NCBI RefSeq assembly: GCF_929443795.1 | Contig: NC_064919.1 | Span: 75,899,386 to 75,963,385 of the forward strand | Direction of reading: 5' to 3' | From: Astur gentilis | Taxonomy: Eukaryota; Chordata; Aves; Accipitriformes; Accipitridae | Length of the DNA: 64,000 nt | Shown: one piece after another, positions 51,324-62,300 of the stretch | Layout: each line of letters opens with the position of its first letter | Position numbering within the stretch: position 1 is the first letter of the stretch | Program-made: the position numbers and the translations under genes | The notes under the pieces: model-generated | Database searches by the model: none | What the model was told of the DNA's origin: nothing | What the model saw: only the letters and a program-made list of their open reading frames with translations

Positions 51324-51397
51324 GATGGAGGAGGGGAAGGCGCCCCCGCCCGCTGCTGCGGCCGATCTGCACGAGCGCGCGCGCCGCCGCGAAGGCT

Positions 51398-51407
51398 GCG
51401 CATGCGC
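51398..51407. promoter_or_regulatory. NRF1-type palindrome, distal
   Basis: A second exact GCGCATGCGC, 84 bases from the first (start to start). Paired sites of this kind are common in TATA-less CpG promoters. Confidence 0.58.
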
Positions 51408-51540
51408 TGCAGCGGGCGGGGGGAAGGGAGGGGGCGCGTTCGCGTGGGTGGCCGGGGCGGGCTGACGAGGAGGAAGGTGAGCGCGCTGCGAGCAGGAGCG
51501 CGTGCCCGCCTCCGCCGGCCGAGTGGCGCGCGTCGGGCCA

Positions 51541-51588
51541 GGGCCCGGCCCGGCCCGGCCCGGCCCGGCCCCGGCCCGGCCCGGCCCA
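51541..51588. repeat. GGCCC tandem array
   Basis: About nine near-perfect copies of the 5-base unit GGCCC/CCCGG, with one extra C. It lies about 310 bases upstream of the SPEF2 start. Pure GC pentamer arrays are prone to length change and poor sequencing. Confidence 0.85.
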
Positions 51589-51876
51589 GGCTCCCCCCTG
51601 CGGCGGGGCCGTTCGGCGTTGGGCGGGCGAGCGCGGGGCTGCCCGTTGGGCTGAGGAGGGGGCGGCTGAGCAGAAGGGAGCTGGCGGCTGGGGGGCGGGG
51701 AGGGGGGGCGAACAGGACCCTTCTAGTCACAGGTGCTCGGTAGCCCCTGTCGCTCGGCCATCCTCTGCCGTCTCCTGTGAGGCCTGTCGCCGGCGGGCGG
51801 TGCGGGGGCTGCCTTGTCAGCCGTCCTCCCCGCCCGCCCCACCCGCCTCCTCATGGCTGCGTGGCCGCGTGTCTAG

Positions 51877-54800
51877 CTGCCTGTTTAATAGGTGTTGAAA
51901 TCAGTGCTTCCCCCTTCCACCCGGCTTCAGGCGGCTCATTCCTGCATTTGCTCTTGTGCTAGCACGGATGGCGTGGAGCAGAGGAGTCTTGGGCTGCCAA
52001 ACGACCTGGTGGGAAGAAGAAAAATGAGGAAAAATTAATCCGGGGTAACCTTCCCGAATCAGTTCGCAGAACAGCGCAAATTACTGTCTTGGCACCGTAG
52101 GAAAGGGGGAGGGAGAGCAAGAACTGCTGAAAAAAGCACTGCTGGTTTGAATGCGTGCTACACATTTACAAGGATGTTTTTCAACAGTAGTGTTTGTGTA
52201 AGAAGTCTCGGAAGCGTTTGTGTGCCAATTTAGCTGCGTGTGCCTCTGCGGTAGGCCAATTTGGGAATCTGAGCTTGGTTTGAAAGAAGCCTCACTGATA
52301 CTCTTTCTTACTCAGCTTTCAATTGTAGTAGGTCGTCATTGGTTTAGAATCACACTGAAAGAATCATGAAGAGTTTTGTTGCCCCCATTTTGAAGAGTGT
52401 GTTACAAAAATGTAGACCATAGAGAAGAGAACTACATCTGGCAAATACAGTGTACACCATGGGGATTCTTCTTCTGGAAAAGATCTGTAGTTGATTTAAT
52501 TAAGTGTTCAAGTACCTTTCAGTGCAATACAGAGTCCTAAAGGACTATTTAATCTAAAAAAGACAGGAACAAGAGGATATAGTGGCTAATGACACCAAAC
52601 CAACCATAATTTTCAAAAGTGACAAGGATTAACAGTTGACATAAACAACTTGGAATATTATGGATTCTGTACCTCTAGAAGTCTTCAGATTAAATCTCTG
52701 TGCTTTTACAGGCAGTGTACTTTAAATCAAAATAAATGATTTGAGTTTTGTAAGAGTAAATATATAACTGGCCAGTCATTTATATCTTGACAAGGTCATT
52801 GTCAAATTAGTGGCACATGAGTGAATCAGTAACAGGAGACTTCAAGAGAGGAGGAGTACTTTCAGGGCAGATGTTTAATATTTATATCCTTTTAAAGATT
52901 TAAAGTTTTGCGTATATGTTAAGTTAGAAAAATACCCACACTTTAAGGGAAGAAAAAACTTTGTGGTTTTTTTTTTTTAATAATGTTTGCAGTGGGAGTT
53001 TCTACCATCAAAGTGTTTCTGGTATGTCAGAGTGCAAAGAACAAATCTATTTTAGCTTCATCATGGAATTTTTTTCCTCAGCTCCAGAAATCAATATATA
53101 TGTATTTATGCTTATATATAGTTACATGTTGCTGCAAGTAGTCATTAACAGAAGTTTATGTTGATTTAAAAAATGCTAACCTGGACTGATTTATATTAAG
53201 TCTAGAACTTCTTTCCATATGGGCTCTGACTCTGAAAAGCTGGTACTTCCTATATCTTTATGATTTTTAATGGAATGTATTCCTTCAAGTTCATTGTCAT
53301 ATTCAATTGATTTCTAAACAGCTAATTTTGTTTAAAAATAACATTCGTTGTTCAATCAGCTGAGACCTAAAAAAATCTTACTTACATAAGCTAGAATTGT
53401 GAGAAAGATGTAGAATTTCTCTCGTATTTTAATGCAGTAGTGATTTGCTGTTTCATCTAAGTCTGTCTTAGCTCTTAACAAATTAATGTAGCTTTCTTAC
53501 AGGATTCTGAGTAGTGATGGAATAATGTAGTAATCAATTTTTACTTCATTCTTTCCCTGAATTTAAGAACTTGGAAAGATGTCTGTGTTCTACACTGTGA
53601 AAGCTTGAGTCCAGAGAGTGTTTAAAGGAAAATACTTGCAGACAACAAGTAAGGTAACTGTTTCCCTAATTCTACCCTTGCTGAAAACACCAATATTTTT
53701 AAATAATAAGGTTATTTATTCTGTGTTCTGTTAATTTCTTACTCCTCTGCTAGGAATGCCAGTGGGAATGTCCTGGAAATTCCAAGCTGATTTTCCACAG
53801 GATGCTGTACTTCATATAATGTAGCTTTTAAACACTAACACTGGGGTGTGGAATGCATCTGAATTTTTCACCCAAAACTCTGTGTTCATTTTAAACTTCA
53901 TGCGTCCTCCTATGGACTTGCTTTGAAAAAGGAGAGAATTGTCTATAGGTTGTATTTGTAATGTTCAAAGGAATAGAAGACATCGAACAGCAACCTTGAG
54001 CACAGAAGTTGAAGTGCCAGGGATTATCTGTTATATTTCATTCCTTTTGCCCTCCTGAAAGAAACTGCATGAACAAAAAAATAGCTTATGACATAAAATC
54101 AAGCCTACAGCTTTTGTGGGTATTAGTTTTTAATAACGTGGATGTAAAGTGGTATGCATAAAGAATAAAAGGGCAAAATCTAGTTTTTAAAGTTCTTATC
54201 AATAAACTTCAGCTTTTACCACAAAAAGACAATCAAAATATACTAAAAATGTTCAAGATACTAAACTGAAGGGGGAGTTAATTAGGAGGAATGATTTCAT
54301 CTTAATACAACCAAGATGAAGAAAAGTCAAATGGAGAAGTTCTTGAATTCTTAAATTAAATTGCATTTATGTTGAAGCCATGCAGACAGTAGTAGTGCTA
54401 AACTGATACAGAGTAACTAAAGAATGTATGGGTTCAGGAGCTTTCTTTTTTTTATACCAGAATTTGTTGCTACATCATTAAGATTGTTCATAAACATTCT
54501 TAAATATCATTTTTTGTAACTTTATATTCTTTATTGTTTGGTTGCCTTGTCTCTTTCCTGGGAAGTTACAGAGAAGCTGAATAGCTTCCACTTCTTGTAG
54601 GGCTTCTTTTCCCTCTCTAGTTTGATTATTCATTTACTTAATGTTATTTATTCCCTCTGGCATGATCAAATGATCATGTCCTCTTAGAAACTAAACAAAA
54701 CCCCATGATCTTAAGGTTTATGCTCAACGCACATTTCCACGGATGTTTGCTAGCTACATCTCTTAGTTCCATTGCCTGTACTGACTTTTGGAACACCACG

Positions 54801-54877
54801 ATTCTGGAACCCTGTCCTGACTCTTACCTTGGTTTTCTCTGTGGCCACAAGACAACAGCTATATTGATTCAGACCAC
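51877..54877. other. Intergenic, nothing recognised
   Basis: AT-rich sequence upstream of SPEF2. Only chance open frames up to about 70 codons are present, with no exon-like conservation and no repeat I can name. PRLR is expected further to the right from known synteny, but no PRLR exon was recognised. Confidence 0.6.
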
Positions 54878-55771
54878 TGTCATGACCCGGGCTGGACAGA
54901 CCAGGGAGTAGTGTTGAGTTCGGAATTCCTGTGGGCTAAATTAAGGTGAAATGACACCAAACGATCAGTTAAAGATTTTATTCATGACAGAAGCAAGCTG
55001 AACTTGGGAGGTGTGATAGTAGGTGGCGGGGTTTCTCACAACAGGAGTTGGCATTTAACTACATCAGTGTCCAGTGTAACCCGTGGTAACCATATATATC
55101 AATTCAGGGAAGGAGATCCCTCCCATTGAGTCACAAGGTTCAGAGCAGACCCCCTTGCTTTCTAGACTCCTTCTTAGAGAAGAGCCCAGGGGCCCCTAGA
55201 TCCGCTCTTAGTCCCAGGCTTGGTCAGCAGTTTACGTCTTAAAAGGATGAGGTGTAGATGGATTGTGGGAAAGGAGAGAGAAACAAAGAGTGAGACAGAG
55301 AAAAAGGAAGAGAAAAGAGAAAGATTTCACTGGTCCTGGGTCCAGCGCTGGTCCCACCAGCCGAGGGGTCCAGTTCTTGAGGGAGGAGGGGGCGCACATG
55401 GGGCTTCCGTTTGTGTCCTTTTATCATCTCCTTGCCTCTCCTTTGGGCACGCACTTGAACTCATTAGGCTGATCAAGTGTCATGCGTGGTTTGTGCTTTC
55501 AGAACCTTTGGGAAATGGGTTGGTGGGCTTGGGGGTCGTTTGGGAAGTAACTTCTTCCCTGCAGATGTGGGCATTGTTTGATCTTTGTATCGGAACAGGG
55601 AGTTGTGCACTCTCCAGCACGACCTCCTCAAGCTGTTGCTGATGTCTGTGCTGATGGGCTTTTTGCCTGTGGTTCCTTTCTGTGCAGGGTTTGTTTTTAT
55701 GCAGAGTTCATCTTTAAGCAGAACTTTCCCCACCACAATGTTTGAGACAGTAACTCTTTCAGGCTCTCACA
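54878..55771 (-). mobile_element. ERV solo LTR upstream of SPEF2
   Basis: A GC-richer block of 894 bases bounded by TGTCATGACCCGGG and GCTCTCACA (TG...CA ends). Flanks ACCAC and ACCAT could be a 5-base target duplication with one change. Read on the minus strand there is a TATA-like GATATATATG (55091-55100) and AATAAA (54977-54982), about 110 bases apart, the expected order for an LTR. Its 140-codon plus-strand frame is a chance antisense frame. Confidence 0.75.
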
Positions 55772-57039
55772 ACCATGTGTTTGTCTAGTCCAGTCTCTTT
55801 GTCTCTGACAATGATCAATAACAAATTCTGGGGAAAAAATTAGGGGAAAGCATATACTAAAACCTGTTGGCATATAATAAGACTCCCTACAGAACATTGT
55901 CCCAGCCACCGTTTATTGTGGTGAAGTAATTTCTGCATTCACATACACTAGTACAATTAACTTTTCCTTCCATGAACACATGCAGACAGTTTTGAATCTC
56001 CGTAAATGTTTAACATTGACAGTGGTCTGTGGTAGGAGTTCCATAGCTTAACCTGGCTTTATACGAACAAATTATATGACCCTTCATTATGTGAAAAAGT
56101 ACACTGTTTTGTGTATTTTGAGGCTGCATTGTCTGCTCATTGCTTTCAGCACTCAAGTAATTCTCTTATTTTTAAACAAGAATACTAGGCATCTGATTTG
56201 CAGGTTGAACTGATGTTTCAAGTGCTATCTTGCTTCCAAGAATTGTATAATGGATGTGTTTTATATGTACATTTACTGTCCATCTTTATTCTCTCTCCTT
56301 CCCTATTTTGGGGTTGTGGGGGTTGTGCCTCTGGAGAGAAACTGTGGTTTCTATGGCATATTCTGCTCTTTTTATTATCTGCATGAACAATGCTAGGGTG
56401 TGAGTGTGCTGTACAAGTGCTGTAAAAAAAAGTCCCCCACTTTAGTTGTAGAACAAACACTTGACAATGCTAATATGGATATATACAATATATATCCAAG
56501 AACTGCAGTTACTGCTTAAGTAGCCTATTTATATTTTAAACAAGTGTGTCACCCGTGGTCAAATACTGATGAGAATGTATGATGCAGTCTGGAAAATTAC
56601 AGCTACACCGTGTGCAGGAGAATATTGTAACTGGGTGCATTGTTTTCTTTACTGCAAAGTGGATTATTAGTATGTAAGTTCAACTTGAATAAATCTCAGT
56701 AAATTAACTGGGCAAGATTAAGGCAAGAGAACTGCAGAGAAGTTCTGACACCATGAAGAAGAAACAGGGCAAAATGCTTCCAGTATGAGGAACAAGTATA
56801 GTGTTATGGCTGACTGATGTTTTGATCATTTTCCATACTAGTAACCAAGTAAGGAAGAAGATAATTTAATCTATTGCACAGAAGCATAACTCGCTTGTTG
56901 TACCTAAGACAATACGGTTCTGATTAGTTCAGTTACAGCACTTCCAAATTTAAGCCAAGGTCTGAAGAATTCTTTAGCTTCAAATGAGAATTTCGTGTCT
57001 CCAGTGTGATGTGTTTCTCAGGAATGACTGCCCACTACA
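55772..57039. other. Intergenic, nothing recognised
   Basis: AT-rich sequence with no gene or named repeat visible. Confidence 0.55.
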
Positions 57040-59392
57040 GTGGATATTGGCACATAATACTGAATCCTTCATTCTCCAAGTGATGGAGGAGCCAACGAGG
57101 ACAGGTGCTATGCTGGACCTTGTTGTCACCAAGGGGAGGCTGGTGGGGAATGTGAAGCTCAAGGGCAGCCTTGCCTGCAGTGACTGTGAAATGGTGGAGT
57201 TCAAGATCCTTAGGGCAGTGAGGAGGGTGCACAGCAAGCTTGCTACCTGGACTTCAGGAGAGCAGACTTTGGCTTCTTCAGGATCTGCTTGGTAGAGTAC
57301 CATGGGATAAAGCCCTGGAGGGAAGAGGGGCCCAAGAAAGCTGGTTAATATTCAAGGATCACCTCCTCCAAGCTCAGAAGTGATGCATCTCAACAAAGAG
57401 GAAGTCAGGCAAAAATGCCAGGAGGCCTGTGTGGACGAACAAAGAACTCCTGGACAAACTCAAACACAAAAAGGAAGCCTACAGAGGGTGGAAGCAAGGA
57501 CAGGTAGCCTGGGAGGAATACAGAGATATTGTCCGAGCAGCTAGGGATCAGGTTAGGAAAAGCTAAAGCCCTGATAGAATTAAATCTGCCAAAGTCCTCG
57601 AGGGCAACAAGAAAAGCTTCTATACGTATGTCAGTGATAAAAGGAAGACTAGGGGAAATTTGGGCCCTCTCTGGAATGAAAAAGGACACCTGGTTACCTG
57701 GGACATGGAGAAGGCCAAGGTTCTCAACGACCTTTTTGCCTCAGTCTTCACCAGCAAGTGCTCCAGCCACACCGCCAAGGCACAGAAGGCAAAGGCAGGG
57801 ACTAGGAGAACAAAGAACTGCCCACCGTAGGAGAAGATCTGGTTCAAGACCATCTAAGGAACCTGAAGGTGCACAAGTCCATGGGACCGGATGAGATATG
57901 TCTGTGAGCCCTGAGGGAACTGGCGGATGAAGTGGCTAAGCCACTGTCCCTTATATTTGAAAAGTGGTGGCAGTCCAGGGAAGTTCCCACTGACTGGAAA
58001 AGGGGAAACATAACCCCCATTTTTAAAAAGGGAAAAAAGGAAGTCCTGGGCAACTACAGCCCAGTCTCCCCTCTGTTCCCGGCAAGATCATGGAGCAGAT
58101 CCTCCTGGAAGCTATGCCAGAGCACATGGAAAATATAGAGGTGGTTGATGACAGCCAACATGGCTTCACTAAGGGCAAATTTTGTCTGACAAATTTGGTC
58201 GTCTTCTACAGTGGCATTACAGCGTTGGTGGATAAAGGAAGAGCAACTCATGTCATCTGCCTGGACTTGTGCAAAGCATTTGACACTATCCCACCTGACA
58301 TCCTTGTCTCTAAATTGAAGAGACATGGATCTGATGGATGGACCACTCAGTGGATAAGGAATTGGCTAGGTGGTTGCACTCAAAGAATCGTGGTCAACGG
58401 CTCGATGTCCAAGTGGAGATCAGTGACAAGTGGTGATCCTCAGGAGTCGGTATGGGGCCTGGTGCTGTTTAACATCTCTGTTGGCAACATGGACGGAGGG
58501 ATTGAGTGCACCCTCAGCAAGTTTGTCAATGACATCAAGCTGTGTGATGCAGTAGACATGCTGGAGGGAAGGGCTGCTATCCAGAGGGATCTTGACAGGC
58601 TTGGGAAGTGGGCTTTGTGAACCTCATGAAGTTCAACAAGGCCAAGTGCAAGGTCCTGCTCCTGGGTTGGGGCAGTCCCAAGCACAAATACAGTCTGGGT
58701 GATGAGTGAATTGAGAGCAGCCCTGCAGAGAAGGACTTGGGGGTGTTGGTTGATGAGAAGCTCGATGTGACCCAACAATGCATGCTCGCAGCTCAGAAAG
58801 CCAGCCAAATCCTGGGCTGCGTCAAAAGAAGCATGACCAGCAGGTCGAGGGAGGTGATTCTGCCCCTCTGCTCCACTCTCATGAGACCCTACCTGAAGTA
58901 CTGTGTTCAGCTCTGGGGCACCCACCATAAGAAGGACATGGATGTGTTGGAGCGAGTCCAGAGGAGTGGCACGAAAATGATCGGGGGCTGGAACGCTTCT
59001 CCTATGAGGACAGGCTGAGAGAGTTGGGGTTGTTCAGCCTGGAGAAGAGAAGGCCCCAGGGAGACCTTAGAGCAGCCTTCCAGCGCCTAAAGGGGGCCTA
59101 CAAGAAAGCCAGAGAGGGACTTTTGACAAGGGCGTGTAGTGACAGGACAAGGGGTAATGGCTTTAAATTAGAAAAAGGTAGATTTAGATTAGATTTAAGG
59201 AAGAAATTCTTTACCGTGAGGGTGGTGAGACACTGGAACAGGTTGCCCAGCGAATCTGTGGATGCCCCATCCTTGGAAGTGTTCAAGGCCAGGTTGGATG
59301 GGGCTTTGAGCAACCTGGTCTAGTGGAAGGTGTCCCTGCCCATGGCAAGGGGGTTGGAACTTCAAGGTCCCTTCCAACCCAGACTGTTCTAT
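57040..59392 (+). mobile_element. CR1 LINE, long ORF2 plus 3' end (copy D)
   Basis: ORF2 from the C-terminal part of the endonuclease (VMEEPTRTGAMLDLVVTKGR near 57083; CSDCEMVEFKILR near 57178) through the RT to the 3' end. The RT runs in one frame from 58090 to 58620, with QHGFTKGKFCLTNLV and LDLCKAFDTIP, but has FVNDIKL in place of F/Y-A-D-D and stops after GLGKWAL. Later frames are at 58737 and 59024 (FSLEKRRPQGDLRAAFQ). Several frameshifts before 58090 also break it. It is 5' truncated near 57040. It is 99% like copy C in the shared part but inverted. Confidence 0.95.
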
Positions 59393-62300
59393 GTTTCTGT
59401 GAATAATATCTGAAATATTGTTGCTGTTTGGTTTCATTTGTAAGAATACTTAGAGACTTAATAAAGCAGATTTTTTTTTTTTTTAAGTTTATATAATTAC
59501 TGACTTTCAATGAACGTTCTTGAAGAGATTCTGTGGCCTTAAGGTAGACAGCGTTTCTTAACCATTTCAACAGCAAAAGAACACTTCATACAGAAAGCAT
59601 CAAAACAGTAAGTGATGGAAATGAAGAACCAAACTGCCTGACAGAATGAAAATTCACATAAGCAAAATCAAAAGAAGTAGAAAGCTCATTAGAACTTATC
59701 TGAATATAGTACATACATGTCTTAATGACACAGTAAATTACGGGGCAGTTGGAGACTGCCATGTAGATACAGCTTTAAGCAAGTGTGTAAAACAAAGGAA
59801 TGGGAAATTAAGGACATTTTTATTTTAAAGAGATCACTGTGGTGCCACTGAATTGATTACCTATTTTGGAGCACCTCATTCTTGTTAATAGTTTATTTAC
59901 ATTTTTATTACTGATTTCTTTCCTTTTAATACCTGTACGGTAATTTTATTCCATTAGAAAGGTGGAGATTCTGGGATGCAGACTGTGATACCTTAGTAGG
60001 ATGGTAGGAATAGTTGGGAAAGGCAGTAGGCAAGGGGTAAAAAAAAGTTGAAAATTAGAGACTGGAAATGTATAAAGATTCATCAGGGAATGTGACTGGT
60101 ACCGATAGCTAGCCAAGAAAAACGTTCCATTAGGGATGGAACAAAGAGGATCAAGGCAACACAAATTGGCTTAATTCTATGGCTTGAACAGAGCCTTGAA
60201 ATTCTGACTCACTATTTCTCTGCCTTAGGAAATTGTATGTAAAACATACTGGCAAAGGATGTTTTCCATCAGTTCCAATAATTACCCACATCCACATGCA
60301 CATCTGTGTCATAATACAGTTAGAACTTAAATTATGTGAACATTTTTCTTGTAGTCATTCTTTTATGCACAGAATGGTTGTGTGCTTGGTGTGGATGAAT
60401 GTTCTCTCCAGTCAAAAAAAAAAAAAAAAAAAAAAGGCAGCTAAGTAGTAAGTAAAGTTCAGATCATTCATTTTTGTCGTGCACAGTTGATTTCAGTCTC
60501 TGGCATAGTGTTTCTGTGAGATACAAATAAAGTTAATAAAACCAGACTTTTCCAGACAGTTACAAAATGTGAGTTTATCATTTTTTGGATGCATTACTTT
60601 ATATACAGTGGTCTGATATATTTGGAATAGAATTTGGAATACTCACAAGGCCTCATCAGTTAGTATTTTATTGTTCAATAAATGCTCATCAACTGTGCAC
60701 CATTTGTCTTACATTCTTTCACTGTAGCTTTTGTTTAGCGCTATTAAAGAATGTATGTAATGTAACTGGAATCCTTTTAGCTGTTACTGAAATGCAACTG
60801 ATTTTTCATTTAGAAATAGGACAGCTATTATGCACTAACAATTTTGTTCAGTTATATTTCTAAGGTATAAAATGAAGAATAGTGTGTCTGTTCTGGAGTA
60901 GAGAGGAAATGCAAGTAAGCATAATGTAACTAACTGATCTGGATTTGGCTAGCACCCTTGCAACTAATGCCAGCACCTAAAAGTCCTGGATAATTGTTCT
61001 TTCTCACTATGTTGAATGAGAACATTGGTCAGTCATACTGTACATTGGAAATGTTCTTCACAGACCATCAGGCTTTCACAGTTGTTCTTTAATCCACAGT
61101 TGTTAGCTAATTAGGGTAAAACTGATGATGTCAATGATTAAAAAAATTAAAGTGATGTTGATGTAGCTAGGCAAAGGAGAGACCATGGAGTAACATGCCC
61201 ATTGCTCCTTTTAGCAATAAATTAATTCTAAATCATGGCATGATAATGCTAGTACACAGAATTTAATTTTGTAAGGAGAAGATATGTGTAGACTTTATTT
61301 TCTATAGTAATGATTTATCTCTCAAGTTGCACTTCCCTTTCATCTTATGCCAGAATAAATTTGTTCTCAGAGTGATTCCAATAAATGTTTTATTTTCTCC
61401 TTGGATGTAAGAGTTAATGACAGGGATATTGTTGTGCTTGTGCTTAATGGCTACTGAAATACAATTTTGTTTAATAATATCTTATTCATAAACAGTGTCT
61501 TTTTCAACTACATGCAATCTGACTAGAAGATTTAAATGGGAATAAACAGTCTGCCTTAACTTAGGTGAAATTCTGTAAAAAAGTTTAATTTAATACAGAA
61601 TGACTAAACACAGGCACTGCTTAAAGATGCAAAAAAAGCCATCCAACTGTTCATGCTTTTAAATTGTGGCACAATAAGTATTTTAAAGAAATGACAGAAA
61701 TTATAACTGTTAGGAACTTGTGTGGTGGAGCAATGACTGCCTTACTATTACTGACAGATTACTTCAAATCATATAACAATGTAGAATGCTCTACGTTCAA
61801 GTCAGTAGTAAGACTCTAAAATAGTGTGCTACTCTCCCTCTGATTTTCTCCGGCTGTCCTACCATTTATTCCCATTTCCAACTCTTTTTGCTCTATTGAT
61901 TCTTGTTCTCTCCCACAATCAGAATTATTCTTACCCATATATTTCCATTTATTTCCTTCTTCATGTTCTTCAGGTGTCAACATCTGATGATGTGTCTTTC
62001 CTCTCATTTTAATCTACTGCTGTAATCAATCTTTCCTACCAGTAGTTTATACATATTCTGAACTATGCGTTATGTCAAAGTTTTATTGTAACTCTGATCA
62101 TTCTCTTTTCTCCTCTTTCTCCGGAGTGATGGTAGAAACTGTTAGAATTGCTTTTTAGGTTCAATGACAAGAATTTGTCCCTTTTGGCCATTTGAGTCAT
62201 GTGGAGAGTGGTAGGCCAAAAACTCTTCAGCTGATCCTTTTGTACAAGTACTTTGTAAGCTATTTCGCATATGGATGTTTGGCACATGCCCACCTAGACA

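Larger units (their letters stand above)
50990..51870. promoter_or_regulatory. CpG island promoter of SPEF2
   Basis: A GC-rich, CpG-dense block in otherwise AT-rich sequence. It contains SPEF2 exon 1 and about 600 bases upstream. No TATA box is visible near the start. It holds an X-box and two NRF1-type palindromes, and a GGCCC tandem array. A consensus donor AAG|GTGAGC at 51476/51477 on the plus strand would suit a divergent non-coding first exon, but no downstream exon was found. Confidence 0.85.

Noticed and set aside
51293..51898. 201-codon plus-strand open frame in the CpG island
   Set aside because: It is an Ala/Arg/Gly/Pro-rich frame of the kind any GC-rich island produces; overlapping frames on both strands are equally open and no domain is recognisable.
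55220..55642. 140-codon plus-strand frame
   Set aside because: It lies wholly inside the LTR at 54878-55771 and has no domain.
57040..59392. A currently active CR1
   Set aside because: It is 5' truncated, frameshifted several times, and has FVND instead of the F/Y-A-D-D catalytic box.
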